A model generated the notes under the pieces. The model did not search any database, was not told where the DNA came from, and worked only from the letters and a program-made list of their open reading frames with translations. Shown piece by piece: positions 17,207-26,518 of a stretch of 64,000 nucleotides of DNA. The stretch is from Desulfosarcina ovata subsp. ovata. Lineage in GTDB: Bacteria; Desulfobacterota; Desulfobacteria; Desulfobacterales; Desulfosarcinaceae. How positions within the stretch are numbered: the stretch's first letter is position 1; each line of letters starts with the position of its first letter. The stretch is from positions 434,001-498,000 of the forward strand of contig NZ_AP021879.1 of NCBI RefSeq assembly GCF_009689005.1, in the 5' to 3' direction. Both the position numbers and the translations under genes were made by a program.

Positions 17207-19477
17207 TCATGATAATCGGTCTCTATTGTTATAAATGGTGTAGGCAATTATTTTGGATTTCCCAGAATGCGGCCCTTCCCATCCACCATATTGTTTCCAG
17301 CACGACTTTATCAGTGCCAGAACATCTGCTTTCAGAGAGGTATCGTCGATTTCATCCCACTTTGTTGCCAACAGCTTTCCCAGTAGAATTGTTTTTTCTT
17401 TCGTGTTGTGTTGAGCGCATAGTTCTTCAACAGCCTGCTTCAGCCAATTTTCTGCTGGTGTTTTAGTCGGCATGCTATCCGATTCAGTCTGCGTAACATC
17501 TGTTCGTGATTGCTCCCGACCTGCTTCAACATAAGCCATTAGCACAAGTTTTTTATTCCCCTGTGCCCCTTTTGCCAGAACAAATTCATTTTTGGGTCCG
17601 CCACCGTTTAATGACATGTGCTTAAGCTCTCCCGGTAGTCCAGGTGCTTTTTTCGGGTCGGCCATGGCTTTCAGTTGGACGATCTGTTCGCTATAGGACC
17701 AGTCCCCTTGCAATACGCCCGAAAACCAGTTTTCCATCAAGGTGGTAAAAGCATTCATACAGTCATGCTCGGTCGGCGGATCGCCACCTGGAAGATTGGG
17801 TATAATGTCAGAATGTTCCCAATCAATATGAATGGCTACTTGCCCAAACCCAAAGGGTTTTCCCATGCCCACTGCATGACGCAAAGCAGGGTCTCCGCCC
17901 CAGGTCAGCGCCCAAATCAGCGCTCCCAACTCCTCCTTCTTCAAGTTATGAAACCGCATCTTCCCTTTGTATGAGACCGAATCCGTTACCGGATTTAAAT
18001 TCACCATGACATCTTCGCTTTGGTTGGCTTCGGTTCTCTGAACACGCACATCACCAGACGGCCGAACCGGGTACCGCTTCCAGCCCCGGATACGGGCATC
18101 GGCATCCATACAGGTTTTGTAAAAATTACCCTTCAGGCCGCCATCCGTCTCGTTTTGATGAATATAATTCGGGTAATAGGTCGGCTTGGGACCATTTAAA
18201 ATTGTTTTACATGCCTGAGTGGCGCTTTCCCCTTGATTGATTTCGGATCGGGCATGAGAAAAACTGATTCTACCTTTCAGGCTGTTCTCCCCGTTTTCTT
18301 CATCGACCGTACCGAAAATCAGTTCTGCCAAGTCAAAGGAATTGGCCTGATGATCCGATGAAAACTTTTTAATCAACTCTCCGACGCTGTTTTCGTAGGG
18401 CAAACGGTACATCAGAGCCAATCCAAGGGATTCAATTTCGCTTGAAGGGGCTAGGTAAAATACGGGAACACCTTTTCCATCAAAATTCTTTTCCTTTAAA
18501 TATGCATAAGTTTTACCCGCCATGGACTTCGGATCATCCTGGTAAATCTGGCGGAATCCCTTGTAGATCGCTTCGCTTACAGGGATTGCCGGTGATGATC
18601 CGCCAAAAAAAATAAATTCGAGGTGCTTATTGGGACCTGGCTGCCCGGTGAACACCAGATGCCCGGCCTGTTTTCCATGCCCCAGATTTGATGCTTTTTT
18701 ATATCGCAGGTACTTTTGTTTTCCTCTTATCGTACCATGTGCACCGGGGCCGTGGTCTTTAAGACTCCCGGCGTCAAATTGGATTTTCAATGTTGATCGC
18801 GCCAGCCACCATTCGTATTTGTCAATTGTGGATGGATACTGTTTTTTCGGAAGTGAATTACCGGACTTGTCAATATAACCGGCAACGAGTTTTTCCCATT
18901 GTCCGCTCGTCGGCAATTTTGCAAGGTCCCTCTTGTCCACCCGGGCAAATTCACAGGGAGAAATTTCCCATTGACGTTTCTTCACATTATAGGAAAGCCA
19001 TCCCGCTTTTGTTCGGGGCTCAAAAGGCCCCATACTATTAGGGTTTTTATTCTCGTGAACCTTGCTCAATTTATCACCGTAAATCGATCTTGCGCCTGGC
19101 GTAAGATCACGGACCCCATATCGGCTGTCCTGAACAAGATTCATCTTGCCAAATGAAGCAATCTCCACCACATTGCGTATCATTCCCCGTAGGGTGGAGC
19201 CAGGAATGGCCAGCCGACCGTCAGGCAGTGTGAAATGTTCAATCCGACCATTGGCTTTGTTTTTTTGTCCCGGCAAAATGGGGGTGCGAGATTTAATGGT
19301 CATTTGGAGGGCTCCGCAATATCCGTCCGGTAACGGAATATCCTGACAGACAGTTTCATGCCAATCCGGCTTGAAAACTTCTCTGGCGAGCGGAACGAAG
19401 TTATAGGGCGCGGTAATTTTTTCCAATCGGTTTCCACCATAGCGGCCACCTTGTCGCCGATGCATTACTTGACTCAT
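17207..19477 (-). CDS. TIGR03986-family type III RAMP protein
   Basis: A 756-residue RAMP protein. The first RAMP unit has a strand (MTIKSRTPILPG) and the LAIPGSTLRGMIRNVVE glycine-loop/helix typical of Cas7-like folds. A second unit after a 300-residue insert contains LKGRISFSHAR and ALTWGGDPALRHAVGMGKPFGFGQV, a RAMP G-loop. A C-terminal helical tail of about 130 residues follows. The family (TIGR03986) accompanies type III-D/III-like effector operons and is probably a backbone or tail subunit of the RNA-targeting complex. The ATG at 19477 overlaps the csx19 stop (ATGA) and has an AAAGGAA site. The large insert and tail make it longer than most Cas7 proteins. Confidence 0.85.
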   Translation of the reverse strand: MSQVMHRRQGGRYGGNRLEKITAPYNFVPLAREVFKPDWHETVCQDIPLPDGYCGALQMTIKSRTPILPGQKNKANGRIEHFTLPDGRLAIPGSTLRGMIRNVVEIASFGKMNLVQDSRYGVRDLTPGARSIYGDKLSKVHENKNPNSMGPFEPRTKAGWLSYNVKKRQWEISPCEFARVDKRDLAKLPTSGQWEKLVAGYIDKSGNSLPKKQYPSTIDKYEWWLARSTLKIQFDAGSLKDHGPGAHGTIRGKQKYLRYKKASNLGHGKQAGHLVFTGQPGPNKHLEFIFFGGSSPAIPVSEAIYKGFRQIYQDDPKSMAGKTYAYLKEKNFDGKGVPVFYLAPSSEIESLGLALMYRLPYENSVGELIKKFSSDHQANSFDLAELIFGTVDEENGENSLKGRISFSHARSEINQGESATQACKTILNGPKPTYYPNYIHQNETDGGLKGNFYKTCMDADARIRGWKRYPVRPSGDVRVQRTEANQSEDVMVNLNPVTDSVSYKGKMRFHNLKKEELGALIWALTWGGDPALRHAVGMGKPFGFGQVAIHIDWEHSDIIPNLPGGDPPTEHDCMNAFTTLMENWFSGVLQGDWSYSEQIVQLKAMADPKKAPGLPGELKHMSLNGGGPKNEFVLAKGAQGNKKLVLMAYVEAGREQSRTDVTQTESDSMPTKTPAENWLKQAVEELCAQHNTKEKTILLGKLLATKWDEIDDTSLKADVLALIKSCWKQYGGWEGPHSGKSKIIAYTIYNNRDRLS

Positions 19478-19974
19478 GAGGATTCCTTTCCGCTTCTAAA
19501 ACCGACAAAGCGATAGCTTTTGGGAAAATACTCGCCATTAAATCCATGATCGTTGTTTGCATCCCGTTTCTCTTTTTCCCAGAAGACCTCATAATCGGCA
19601 AACTCGTTTTGATCCAGACTGTAAGATACGATTTTGGCGATACACTGTTCCCTTTCAACCGTCGATTCCCTAGCAGGCGATGAAACGATTTCACTGATCA
19701 GCCAGCCGGCCTTCCGTTGGCGTATATGCAGGCTTCTATTTTCCTTTGCCAGCTCCCCAAAAAGAACGTTATCTTCCCGGTCGTCCGGCAAAGTTCCTTC
19801 CGATAGCTTTACCACTTTCGACTGGTAGCAGAGCCAACCTTCTGCGGCATTAAACCGATTCAGTTCCTCCAAAAGCGTTTGATGGTCGTCAATTGTTTTC
19901 GAGGTGATGCGTATCTGGCATCTTGCAAGGTTGCTTTTTTCCGTGACTTTTTCATATACATCGATAATGTCCAC
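19474..19974 (-). CDS. csx19: Csx19-like (TIGR03984-family) type III-D protein
   Basis: A 166-residue protein. The start is a GTG at 19974 that shares its first base with the upstream TAG stop (TAGTG). The longer frame runs backward into the RAMP gene and is rejected. The sequence (VDIIDVYEKVTEK, SNLARCQIRITSK, GWLCYQSKVVKLSEG, LHIRQRKAGWLISEIV, YEVFWE) fits the TIGR03984/Csx19 family, known only beside type III-D RAMPs and of unsettled function. It is translationally coupled on both sides. Assignment rests on size, order and general pattern, so the family name is moderately certain. Confidence 0.72.
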   Translation of the reverse strand: MDIIDVYEKVTEKSNLARCQIRITSKTIDDHQTLLEELNRFNAAEGWLCYQSKVVKLSEGTLPDDREDNVLFGELAKENRSLHIRQRKAGWLISEIVSSPARESTVEREQCIAKIVSYSLDQNEFADYEVFWEKEKRDANNDHGFNGEYFPKSYRFVGFRSGKESS

Positions 19975-21413
19975 TACGCCGCCTCCTCCGCCATGATGGG
20001 TAAGCGCTTCCCGCCATCCGACCATTCAACCGTTCCTGAAAAAAAACCATGGCCCTTGGCGCTGCCTGCACCCAATGCGAGTCTTCCGTTGACAAGATCT
20101 TCCAATGTCCACGCCAGTGCCTGTTTGGTGTTTTCGCCCAACTCATCGAGGTCTTTGAAGTTCAGAAACACCTTAATTTTCAACGGCTGGTTCCAAATCA
20201 GCTCTTCCCCGAACAACGCACCGCTTCTTACGCCACCGGTAAAACGATCGATGCTGCTGTGGTTCATATGTGCCGCGCACCGATTGAAGTCGTTACCGAT
20301 GGCAATATAGCCGTCATCGAACCATATTTGCCCGGCTTGCCCTGAAGGGTGACCTTTTTCGGAAGTTTCGTGAGACTGTCCAAAGAGTTCATGGACCGCC
20401 TTGTCCACTTTTTGTCTTTTTTCTCCATCGGGCAGGTCCATCAGCAGACGTCCATAGTGAAAAGTGAATCGGTGGCGAATGGCGCCTTTTATCGAAGATC
20501 CGGGTATCGCCACATGTCGAACATTGATGGATGCCTTATTATCTGTCCACTGAATGAATGGCTCCACAAGCGGCAGCGCATCGGGTGGATGCTCGCTTTT
20601 CATAATAGGTGAACTGCCCTGGCCGAAACGCCAGAAGTCCTCCGGCTCAAGACGGATCGTCAAACGAAGCCCCCGGTAGCCGGTTTCGGCGGGCGTTTTT
20701 TCCTCAAGATGCTGATAGTCGTCCAATCCCATCCCGATATCGCAATACTTTTCATAGGCAGAGGAATCTTTAAGATTAAACGCCGCATGATAGAGCCGGA
20801 TACATTTGAACCTGCCCAGGCCGGAACGAACCGATCCACCAAGGCGCAACATGGGATTTTGTAACAGGGATAACAAATTATTCCACTCCGGAGGTTCCTT
20901 TCGATCGGCCCAAAGTGTTATCTCAAAGCTAAAACGGCACCCCTTGGGGATGACCGTTACGTCAAACTTTCCCTTATCCGACGCGACCCCTTTCTCGTTG
21001 ATCCTGACACGATCCCGGTACAAGGGGTGGTCCTGAATCAGCGTATCGAGAAACAGACCTTCTATTTTGGGTTGCAGTTTTTCGACAGGCCGGTCTTCCT
21101 CATCGTGAATGATCCCCCATGAGAAAGTTACCCTGGACATTGCAGAGGATTCTTTTTCAATGTTGCCGAACAATTGGTCAGCAGCCTTTTCCCCTTCTTT
21201 GCCACCGGATTCTTGCCGGTAAAGGTGGCGTAAAACACCGGCGATGGTTGTCCCCGGTATTGTGGGCAGGCCATTGGCATCCCGAACAACAAGGTTGTCG
21301 AAGGCACTGTCACTCAAACCGCTGCCGATTGAAAAAGCGGAATCGGCCTCCAACACAAACCTGGCGATATGGAAAAAATGCGCGTCCAACCGCGATTTCA
21401 TTATTTGGGTCAT
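19974..21413 (-). CDS. Double RAMP (two Csm3-like Cas7 domains)
   Basis: A 479-residue fusion of two Csm3-type RAMP domains. Domain one (about 15-215) has SDSAFDNLVVRDANGLPTIPGTTIAGVLRHL, with a candidate catalytic Asp and the glycine loop, then MLRLGGSVRSGLGRFKCI. Domain two (about 245-460) has VRHVAIPGSSIKGAIRHRF, RFTGGVRSGALF, and a closing LALGAGSAKGHGFF loop. In Csm3 such Asp residues cut target RNA every six bases. A fused pair is a feature of III-D/III-E-like effectors. It has a GGAGGAG ribosome site and overlaps csx10 by 4 bases. Confidence 0.88.
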   Translation of the reverse strand: MTQIMKSRLDAHFFHIARFVLEADSAFSIGSGLSDSAFDNLVVRDANGLPTIPGTTIAGVLRHLYRQESGGKEGEKAADQLFGNIEKESSAMSRVTFSWGIIHDEEDRPVEKLQPKIEGLFLDTLIQDHPLYRDRVRINEKGVASDKGKFDVTVIPKGCRFSFEITLWADRKEPPEWNNLLSLLQNPMLRLGGSVRSGLGRFKCIRLYHAAFNLKDSSAYEKYCDIGMGLDDYQHLEEKTPAETGYRGLRLTIRLEPEDFWRFGQGSSPIMKSEHPPDALPLVEPFIQWTDNKASINVRHVAIPGSSIKGAIRHRFTFHYGRLLMDLPDGEKRQKVDKAVHELFGQSHETSEKGHPSGQAGQIWFDDGYIAIGNDFNRCAAHMNHSSIDRFTGGVRSGALFGEELIWNQPLKIKVFLNFKDLDELGENTKQALAWTLEDLVNGRLALGAGSAKGHGFFSGTVEWSDGGKRLPIMAEEAA

Positions 21414-22981
21414 TTTTTCTCCTCCGGCTTTGGAACCGATTCCCTTTTTGTCTGAAGGGCCGCCGTATCGATGGCGAGTCGCGCTAAAGTTGCTGCGACA
21501 CGACAGGGATTTCGCATGTCCTGTTTATTTTCGGGTCGAAAATAGTCTATCAACCATTTCCCGAAGGTGATATTTGGTGCGCTGCCGGTTTCAACCGACC
21601 ATGCCTCGTCCGCCTGTGTTTTAGCATCCCGCCCTTCTTCTGTTGGCCCTTTATCCTCTTTCGAACGGCAAATTTTTTCCAGTTCCTTAAAAAATCTGTC
21701 CATATCGTTGGAAAAGCGTTTGCCGGCATCCAGGACAAGCCCCCATTGGGTTTTCCCCGGTCCGACCAGCGTTCCTTCCGGCTCGCACAAATACTTCCGG
21801 GCCGATCCGTACATTTCTCCAAGTTCTTTGTTCATTTTTTCCGCCAGTTTTTGATCCGCCCGTTTTGCACTGCCCGTCTCTACCCTTGATTTCAGCCATA
21901 AAACCAACGGATCGTTTTTCGGTTCTTCAATATCCCGCGAACATGCCTCGGGTGCCTCGGCTGAAGACCCTGGGTTAAACAGCCAATCGGGTTGAACCAA
22001 AACTTGTCCCAGCCCGTTGCCTCGATGGCTTCCCATACCGCATGAAAAGTGGGAAAAATCATCGCCATCAGAAACATGGTCAAAGGTGACCACGCTACCC
22101 TGTTGGATAACATGGCGTTCATTGTCATGGTGTCTTCTGGCCGTGTTGTATGGGCTGTAATGCCTGAACCGCAAAAAGGATTTATCGGTGTTAAAACTGC
22201 CTGATTTGAGGCCGAACAATTCTGCCGATGGCCAAAGCGCCGGCATTCCATGGCTATCTTCCAGGCATAAATCCGACAGCAGGAATAAAGTCATGCTGTT
22301 TCCGGTAAATGACGGTTGTTGAGGGGAGGACATTCCCCCTATTTTGCATCCGGCTTTACCGTATTGTGCAGATCGGGAACGGCCGATAAGGATCGTTCCC
22401 TTGAGGCTGGAACATACATCGTCGATCAGGGCTTCGCCGATGTCGTCATCGAAATCCAGATAAGCATGAAACTTCTGTCCGGCCTCGATGGCCTCATATC
22501 CGAACAATTGCGCCTCGGCAGCGGTACCATCGATTGGGTTGATGGCGGTTTTCATTCGAAAGGTTGTTTGCGGTTGCAGGAAGAGCCCGCTGGCGGTTAC
22601 GTAGCCATCCCTAAGTTGCTTTGACTGTTTGTCTTTCTTGATTTTTTTGAAAAGATCCGAATAGATTTTCGTTCCATCCACCAGCCTTGGATCGCTTTCC
22701 TTTAAAAAGGTCTTACCCTTTACCACATGCCATGCAAAGGGCATAGGATACCCGGTCTCTCCATTCGGTGCCACCGGATACCCATTGCCAAAACGAACCT
22801 TGTCACTATGAAACGCCAGAAAGGCGTCCTTGCCCAATGAACGATAAAGTTTTGATGCGGAAACGCCATAAAGCACGGCACCGGGTATGTAATCCAGGGA
22901 TCGATGCCCGCCCAAGGTCGCCGCACGAGCGCTGAAAATCGCATCTTCAAGCAATTCTAATGTCAGTTGAAAGCGTTTCAT
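21410..22981 (-). CDS. csx10: Csx10-like RAMP (Cas5-type subunit of III-D)
   Basis: A 523-residue protein starting at the ATG at 22981 behind a GAGGAGG ribosome site, overlapping the Csm3-like gene by 4 bases. The N-terminus (FQLTLELLEDAIFSARAATL and then GHRSLDYIPGAVLYGVSASKLY) matches the opening strand and glycine loop of Csx10, the III-D defining RAMP that caps the crRNA 5' handle next to Cas10. The late region has GSHRGNGLGQVLV, a RAMP G-loop, then a helical tail of about 150 residues. The earlier Met at 23107 lies in the upstream gene and is not used. Confidence 0.83.
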   Translation of the reverse strand: MKRFQLTLELLEDAIFSARAATLGGHRSLDYIPGAVLYGVSASKLYRSLGKDAFLAFHSDKVRFGNGYPVAPNGETGYPMPFAWHVVKGKTFLKESDPRLVDGTKIYSDLFKKIKKDKQSKQLRDGYVTASGLFLQPQTTFRMKTAINPIDGTAAEAQLFGYEAIEAGQKFHAYLDFDDDIGEALIDDVCSSLKGTILIGRSRSAQYGKAGCKIGGMSSPQQPSFTGNSMTLFLLSDLCLEDSHGMPALWPSAELFGLKSGSFNTDKSFLRFRHYSPYNTARRHHDNERHVIQQGSVVTFDHVSDGDDFSHFSCGMGSHRGNGLGQVLVQPDWLFNPGSSAEAPEACSRDIEEPKNDPLVLWLKSRVETGSAKRADQKLAEKMNKELGEMYGSARKYLCEPEGTLVGPGKTQWGLVLDAGKRFSNDMDRFFKELEKICRSKEDKGPTEEGRDAKTQADEAWSVETGSAPNITFGKWLIDYFRPENKQDMRNPCRVAATLARLAIDTAALQTKRESVPKPEEKK

Positions 22982-23640
22982 CGGCACGCCTCCTCTTTTT
23001 TCAGTGCTATTTTCACCCTTCCCAATCCACGCGTTCGATTCGAGCCGACAGCACGAATCAGCGGCAAGGCCTGTTCGATCCATTGTTCGGCGTTTTTGTA
23101 AGCCCAACCGGTTATTTCACCGCTTTGGCCCAGGTAGACTTCCGGCGGCATTATCTCCATTGCCGACGTCAGTGTAAGGGGGATAACCACCTCCTGCCCT
23201 CTGAGGCTTCTCGCTTTCGCCACGCCGGTTCCAAATTCTATCGCCGTTGAATAAATGTCAGTATATAGGGCTGATCGATATTTCTGGTTTTCTTCCCGGC
23301 CAAGCCATTCGCGGGTGTCTTGCCTTAAAAGCGCATCCCCGACGCGGACTAATCCGGGAATTGTCTCATCCCTTGATCGATTGTCGATAAAACCGATTGA
23401 CCCGAATAACGCCTCAACCAATCGATCCGGGGAACATTTCGCCATATCTCCGAAGATTCCCCAATGGGCGCCGCGAAAAACCGCATCCCGTAAAAGGCCT
23501 TTCAGCATGCGGCCGGAGACAAATGGGCAGCCGAAACGATCTTTTTCAACAACCGCATCCACATGACTGCCACTCCCTTTCCCGGTTCCCGGATGCCAGT
23601 AGCTTTGGATATCAAGCACTAATTGGTAGTTAGTGGTCAT
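22978..23640 (-). CDS. Csm3-like Cas7 RAMP
   Basis: A 220-residue single-domain Cas7-type RAMP. It shows LVLDIQSYWHPG, then HVDAVVEKDRFGCPFVSGRMLKGLLRDAVF (candidate catalytic Asp and glycine loop), and ends SNRTRGLGRVKI, the canonical C-terminal G-rich loop. It would form part of the crRNA-bound backbone and may cut target RNA. The ATG at 23640 follows GAAGGAG. It overlaps the cas10 3' end by 11 bases. The upstream Met at 23661 has no ribosome site. Confidence 0.9.
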   Translation of the reverse strand: MTTNYQLVLDIQSYWHPGTGKGSGSHVDAVVEKDRFGCPFVSGRMLKGLLRDAVFRGAHWGIFGDMAKCSPDRLVEALFGSIGFIDNRSRDETIPGLVRVGDALLRQDTREWLGREENQKYRSALYTDIYSTAIEFGTGVAKARSLRGQEVVIPLTLTSAMEIMPPEVYLGQSGEITGWAYKNAEQWIEQALPLIRAVGSNRTRGLGRVKIALKKEEACR

Positions 23641-25222
23641 GGGCTTCTCCTTCGACGGCAATGAGCTGCGTTAAGTCCCCAATAAACGTCCGATAGTTGT
23701 CGGCTTCATCCATTTTCTGGAAGGGAAGGTCGTCTTTGTTTGAGATGTGACCAAAAATGTTTTCGGAAAGTGTATAAAAATCTTCCAGGCAAGGTTGAAG
23801 TTCCGCATTTTTTTCCATGTTCTCAATCCATCTCCGATATGCCTTGCGGGCTTCGACAGGATCGGCATGCAAAAGGGTCAGGAAATTACGGATCGGCCCC
23901 TTGGCCATTACCGGTTTCTGAAAAAGAGATTTCATCTCGATAATATCCGCCAATGGCGGCAAACCGTGGCTGTGAGCGCCCACGCCGTACGCTCCCATGG
24001 TCAGTTGATGATGATCGCCGGCTTTCATCTCTTCATCTTGAATGGCTTCATAGCTGGTCGTAAAACTGGTCGTCACCCGATGGAAGGTAACGGCCGAGGG
24101 GATTTTATCCCCGTTTTGTTTGCTCATCCGGCGGGCGGTGTCTTTGGAATGTTTGCACAATGATTCCGCCAATTGGTAACCGAGATAAAAGGGTTGGTTG
24201 ACTTTCACAAAGCAGACGCCGGCACAGGCGGTCAGCCCTTTCGGAACATGATCGGATTCAATTTTGGATAGTTCGGATTGTGTCTCTTTTTCAAAAGCTT
24301 CAATAAATGTTTGGGTGAATGAAAGCGCGTATTCGGCACGAATGATCACGGTAAGATCGTCGCCGCCAAGGACAAGCGGCCGGAATGGGAGAATACGCCT
24401 GGTGGTAAATGAACGGGAATTCCTAACCTCGCTTGACAGTGCTTCTTTTGCAGCAGCTTCCGTAGCGTTTTTGATGCTGTTGGAAACCTCCCGAAAAATT
24501 GCCTTGCTGTCAGTCTTACCGTCATTTTTTAATTTTTCGCCCAGTGTGATCAGTTCCTGTCCCAATCCATTTCCGTCGGCGTGAACGATGGCCACATAAT
24601 GATTGTCCGAATCAAAAGGGAACGCATCTTTTTCATCTGGATCCAAATTTAACGGGAAGGTAAATTTCTCAAGCGTATCTCTGGATAAAAATTTACGATT
24701 CAGAGCGGTTCCCTTACGAAATTTTCTCTTTTCCCTTGTTGCCTCGTCAATCCATTCATATCGATCCTTCTTCACGTTTGCCCACTCGACAGCAGGATTT
24801 CCCGTCCGGGGTGCCCGTTTGATCAACGGTCCCGGTACGGGCAACCTTGGCATGGCACGGTTTCGCATCCTCAGAAGTTTTTTCCGGCCATCTTCCAGGG
24901 CATCGGAAATGGAGCATCCCTCGGCCACCGTATGGCTGAAGGACAGGCCCGGCGCTTTTTCCGCTACGACAAGGCCCCAGACAGCTTGCAATTTCATGGC
25001 ATCATCCATTGACTCCAACTTGAGTGTCCATGCTCCGCCACCTTTGCGAATGAAAGCGTCGTCGTTGAAATCAATATTCAATTCTTTGAGTGTCTTTTTC
25101 AAAGGTTCATCGAACAAATCTTCAATCAATTCACTGGCGCCAACCATTTCCGCCAGACGGCCACTATCAAAAATAAACGGCTGAATTGTGTGCGCTTCAA
25201 ATAGGTATAAGCAGCAGGTCAT
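23630..25222 (-). CDS. cas10: Cas10-family large subunit with intact GGDD, no HD domain
   Basis: A 530-residue Cas10. The start at 25222 is chosen for its strong GGAGGAGGTG site, while the Met at 25243 lies before it. The first palm-like strand is in YVAIVHADGNGLGQELI. The active palm motif LVLGGDDLTVI (GGDD at about 286-289) is complete, so synthesis of cyclic oligoadenylate from ATP is expected on target RNA binding. There is no N-terminal HD motif, so no single-strand DNase activity is expected. The protein is shorter than most Cas10 (700 or more). A zinc-like cluster is not evident. It sits between the NE0113-family gene and a Csm3-like RAMP. Confidence 0.93.
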   Translation of the reverse strand: MTCCLYLFEAHTIQPFIFDSGRLAEMVGASELIEDLFDEPLKKTLKELNIDFNDDAFIRKGGGAWTLKLESMDDAMKLQAVWGLVVAEKAPGLSFSHTVAEGCSISDALEDGRKKLLRMRNRAMPRLPVPGPLIKRAPRTGNPAVEWANVKKDRYEWIDEATREKRKFRKGTALNRKFLSRDTLEKFTFPLNLDPDEKDAFPFDSDNHYVAIVHADGNGLGQELITLGEKLKNDGKTDSKAIFREVSNSIKNATEAAAKEALSSEVRNSRSFTTRRILPFRPLVLGGDDLTVIIRAEYALSFTQTFIEAFEKETQSELSKIESDHVPKGLTACAGVCFVKVNQPFYLGYQLAESLCKHSKDTARRMSKQNGDKIPSAVTFHRVTTSFTTSYEAIQDEEMKAGDHHQLTMGAYGVGAHSHGLPPLADIIEMKSLFQKPVMAKGPIRNFLTLLHADPVEARKAYRRWIENMEKNAELQPCLEDFYTLSENIFGHISNKDDLPFQKMDEADNYRTFIGDLTQLIAVEGEAHDH

Positions 25223-25248
25223 GCCTTTCACCTCCTCCGACATAGGGG

Positions 25249-26376
25249 TTACTCATCGGTTTGAATGTTCATCGCCAGTGCTGGTACTCCGACCTCATAT
25301 GCCGCCTCGCCATCCCGCTCGATTGTCTGGATCAAAAACGGCTTTGCAGCCCTTTCGCCCAAAACGGTCTCGATGCGTTTTTTGACCTTCGATTTTCGTT
25401 GCTGGAACCAATTTTTTTGTTCGTCAACATCCCTATTCTTTGCAATTTCTTCGGCCCGTTCATACATTCCGCTCCAATCGGAAACGATTTTACCGTAGAC
25501 CTTGAGGTAATCAGGTACAAACGCATCTTCATCGGGGATCAAGGGCGGCTCGCCTGATTTTTTGCGTTCACACATCCAAAGGTAAAAGGCCAGGTCGGCA
25601 TTGGGCATGGGGACTTCCATACCGTTGAGCATCAGCCTCTTTTGGACAATATCGATTTCGATGGTTTCCGGCTGGGCAAAACGCTGAATAATGTCAACCG
25701 TCGCCTGAAAACCGGCATTTCCATTCAACAGGCCTTCGGGCACCTGGTAACGCATGCGGACATAGGGGATGTCGGACAGGATGATCTGTGCTTCATCGGT
25801 GGAATAATAGGTGTTGCCTATCTCTATGCGCTTGGGCTTCGGTCGGGGATAGAAAAAATCGGGATTGTTTTGAAATGGCTCGTTGACCAGTACATGGGAC
25901 AGGCGATCCTGCATCCTGCCGTAGAGACTGAGGGCGTATCCAGCATAGAAAGACATAGTTTTGCGGCCTCCGGCCAGTGAGAGATGCAGGGCGCTGTTAT
26001 CGTCGAGAGTGAATTCACGTACTTTGTCCGTGATGAAATCCGAGGCAACCTTGTTATGGGCCGTAGATTGGTTGTCATCGATAAACTGACCTTCGGTATC
26101 GGCTATGATATGAATGTGTTCAGAATCAAATCGAATATCCGTGAAACCAAAATCGGCACAAAACCGATGAAACTCTCCGTGTCTTTTTCCAACACCCAAT
26201 AAAGCCAGGTTGGCCGACCTTGCACCTTCTTTTGTAGTGATAATATGGGTTTCCGTAGGAATAAACAGTGGCGTGTTTTTCACCGAGAGTTTATAGAGGG
26301 TCTCGGTGAAAATCTGCGGGGTTTTTCCGATAATCACCAACAGAATACGGCGGGAGAATTGATGCGGTTCTTTCAT
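25249..26376 (-). CDS. NE0113/TIGR02584-family CARF protein, candidate ring nuclease
   Basis: A 375-residue protein. The N-terminal half has the family hallmarks: RRILLVIIGKTPQIFTETLY, HIITTKEGARSANLALLG, and ALHLSLAGGRKTMSFYAGYAL followed by SHVLVNEPFQNNPDFFYP. This is the SSO2081/Crn1-like CARF fold that binds, and in several members cleaves, cyclic tetra-adenylate. The C-terminal 150 residues (VQKRLMLNGMEVPMPNADLAF then helices) look like a winged-helix region, so it might also be a ligand-sensing transcription factor. A GGAGG ribosome site precedes the ATG. It is the second gene of the effector operon, 26 bases before cas10. Confidence 0.85.
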   Translation of the reverse strand: MKEPHQFSRRILLVIIGKTPQIFTETLYKLSVKNTPLFIPTETHIITTKEGARSANLALLGVGKRHGEFHRFCADFGFTDIRFDSEHIHIIADTEGQFIDDNQSTAHNKVASDFITDKVREFTLDDNSALHLSLAGGRKTMSFYAGYALSLYGRMQDRLSHVLVNEPFQNNPDFFYPRPKPKRIEIGNTYYSTDEAQIILSDIPYVRMRYQVPEGLLNGNAGFQATVDIIQRFAQPETIEIDIVQKRLMLNGMEVPMPNADLAFYLWMCERKKSGEPPLIPDEDAFVPDYLKVYGKIVSDWSGMYERAEEIAKNRDVDEQKNWFQQRKSKVKKRIETVLGERAAKPFLIQTIERDGEAAYEVGVPALAMNIQTDE

Positions 26377-26518
26377 TTATGCCTCCAAACGACGAAAGGG
26401 TTTGTGTTTGAATACATAATAGGCACCGGTTTCGCTATGCGCGAAACTGGCAAACTTGCCGAAAAGTTCGGTTCAATTTCTCCCTAGGACACATGTCCAT
26501 ACATTGTAGGTCCCAACC
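26377..26518 (-). promoter_or_regulatory. Gap with hairpin between cas6 and the NE0113 gene
   Basis: A 142-base gap that breaks the otherwise overlapping operon. It contains an inverted repeat (accggtttcgc ... gcgaaactggc, around 26426-26454) that could be an attenuator, an operator or a weak terminator after cas6. A separate promoter for the effector genes is possible, but I cannot place one. Confidence 0.4.
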
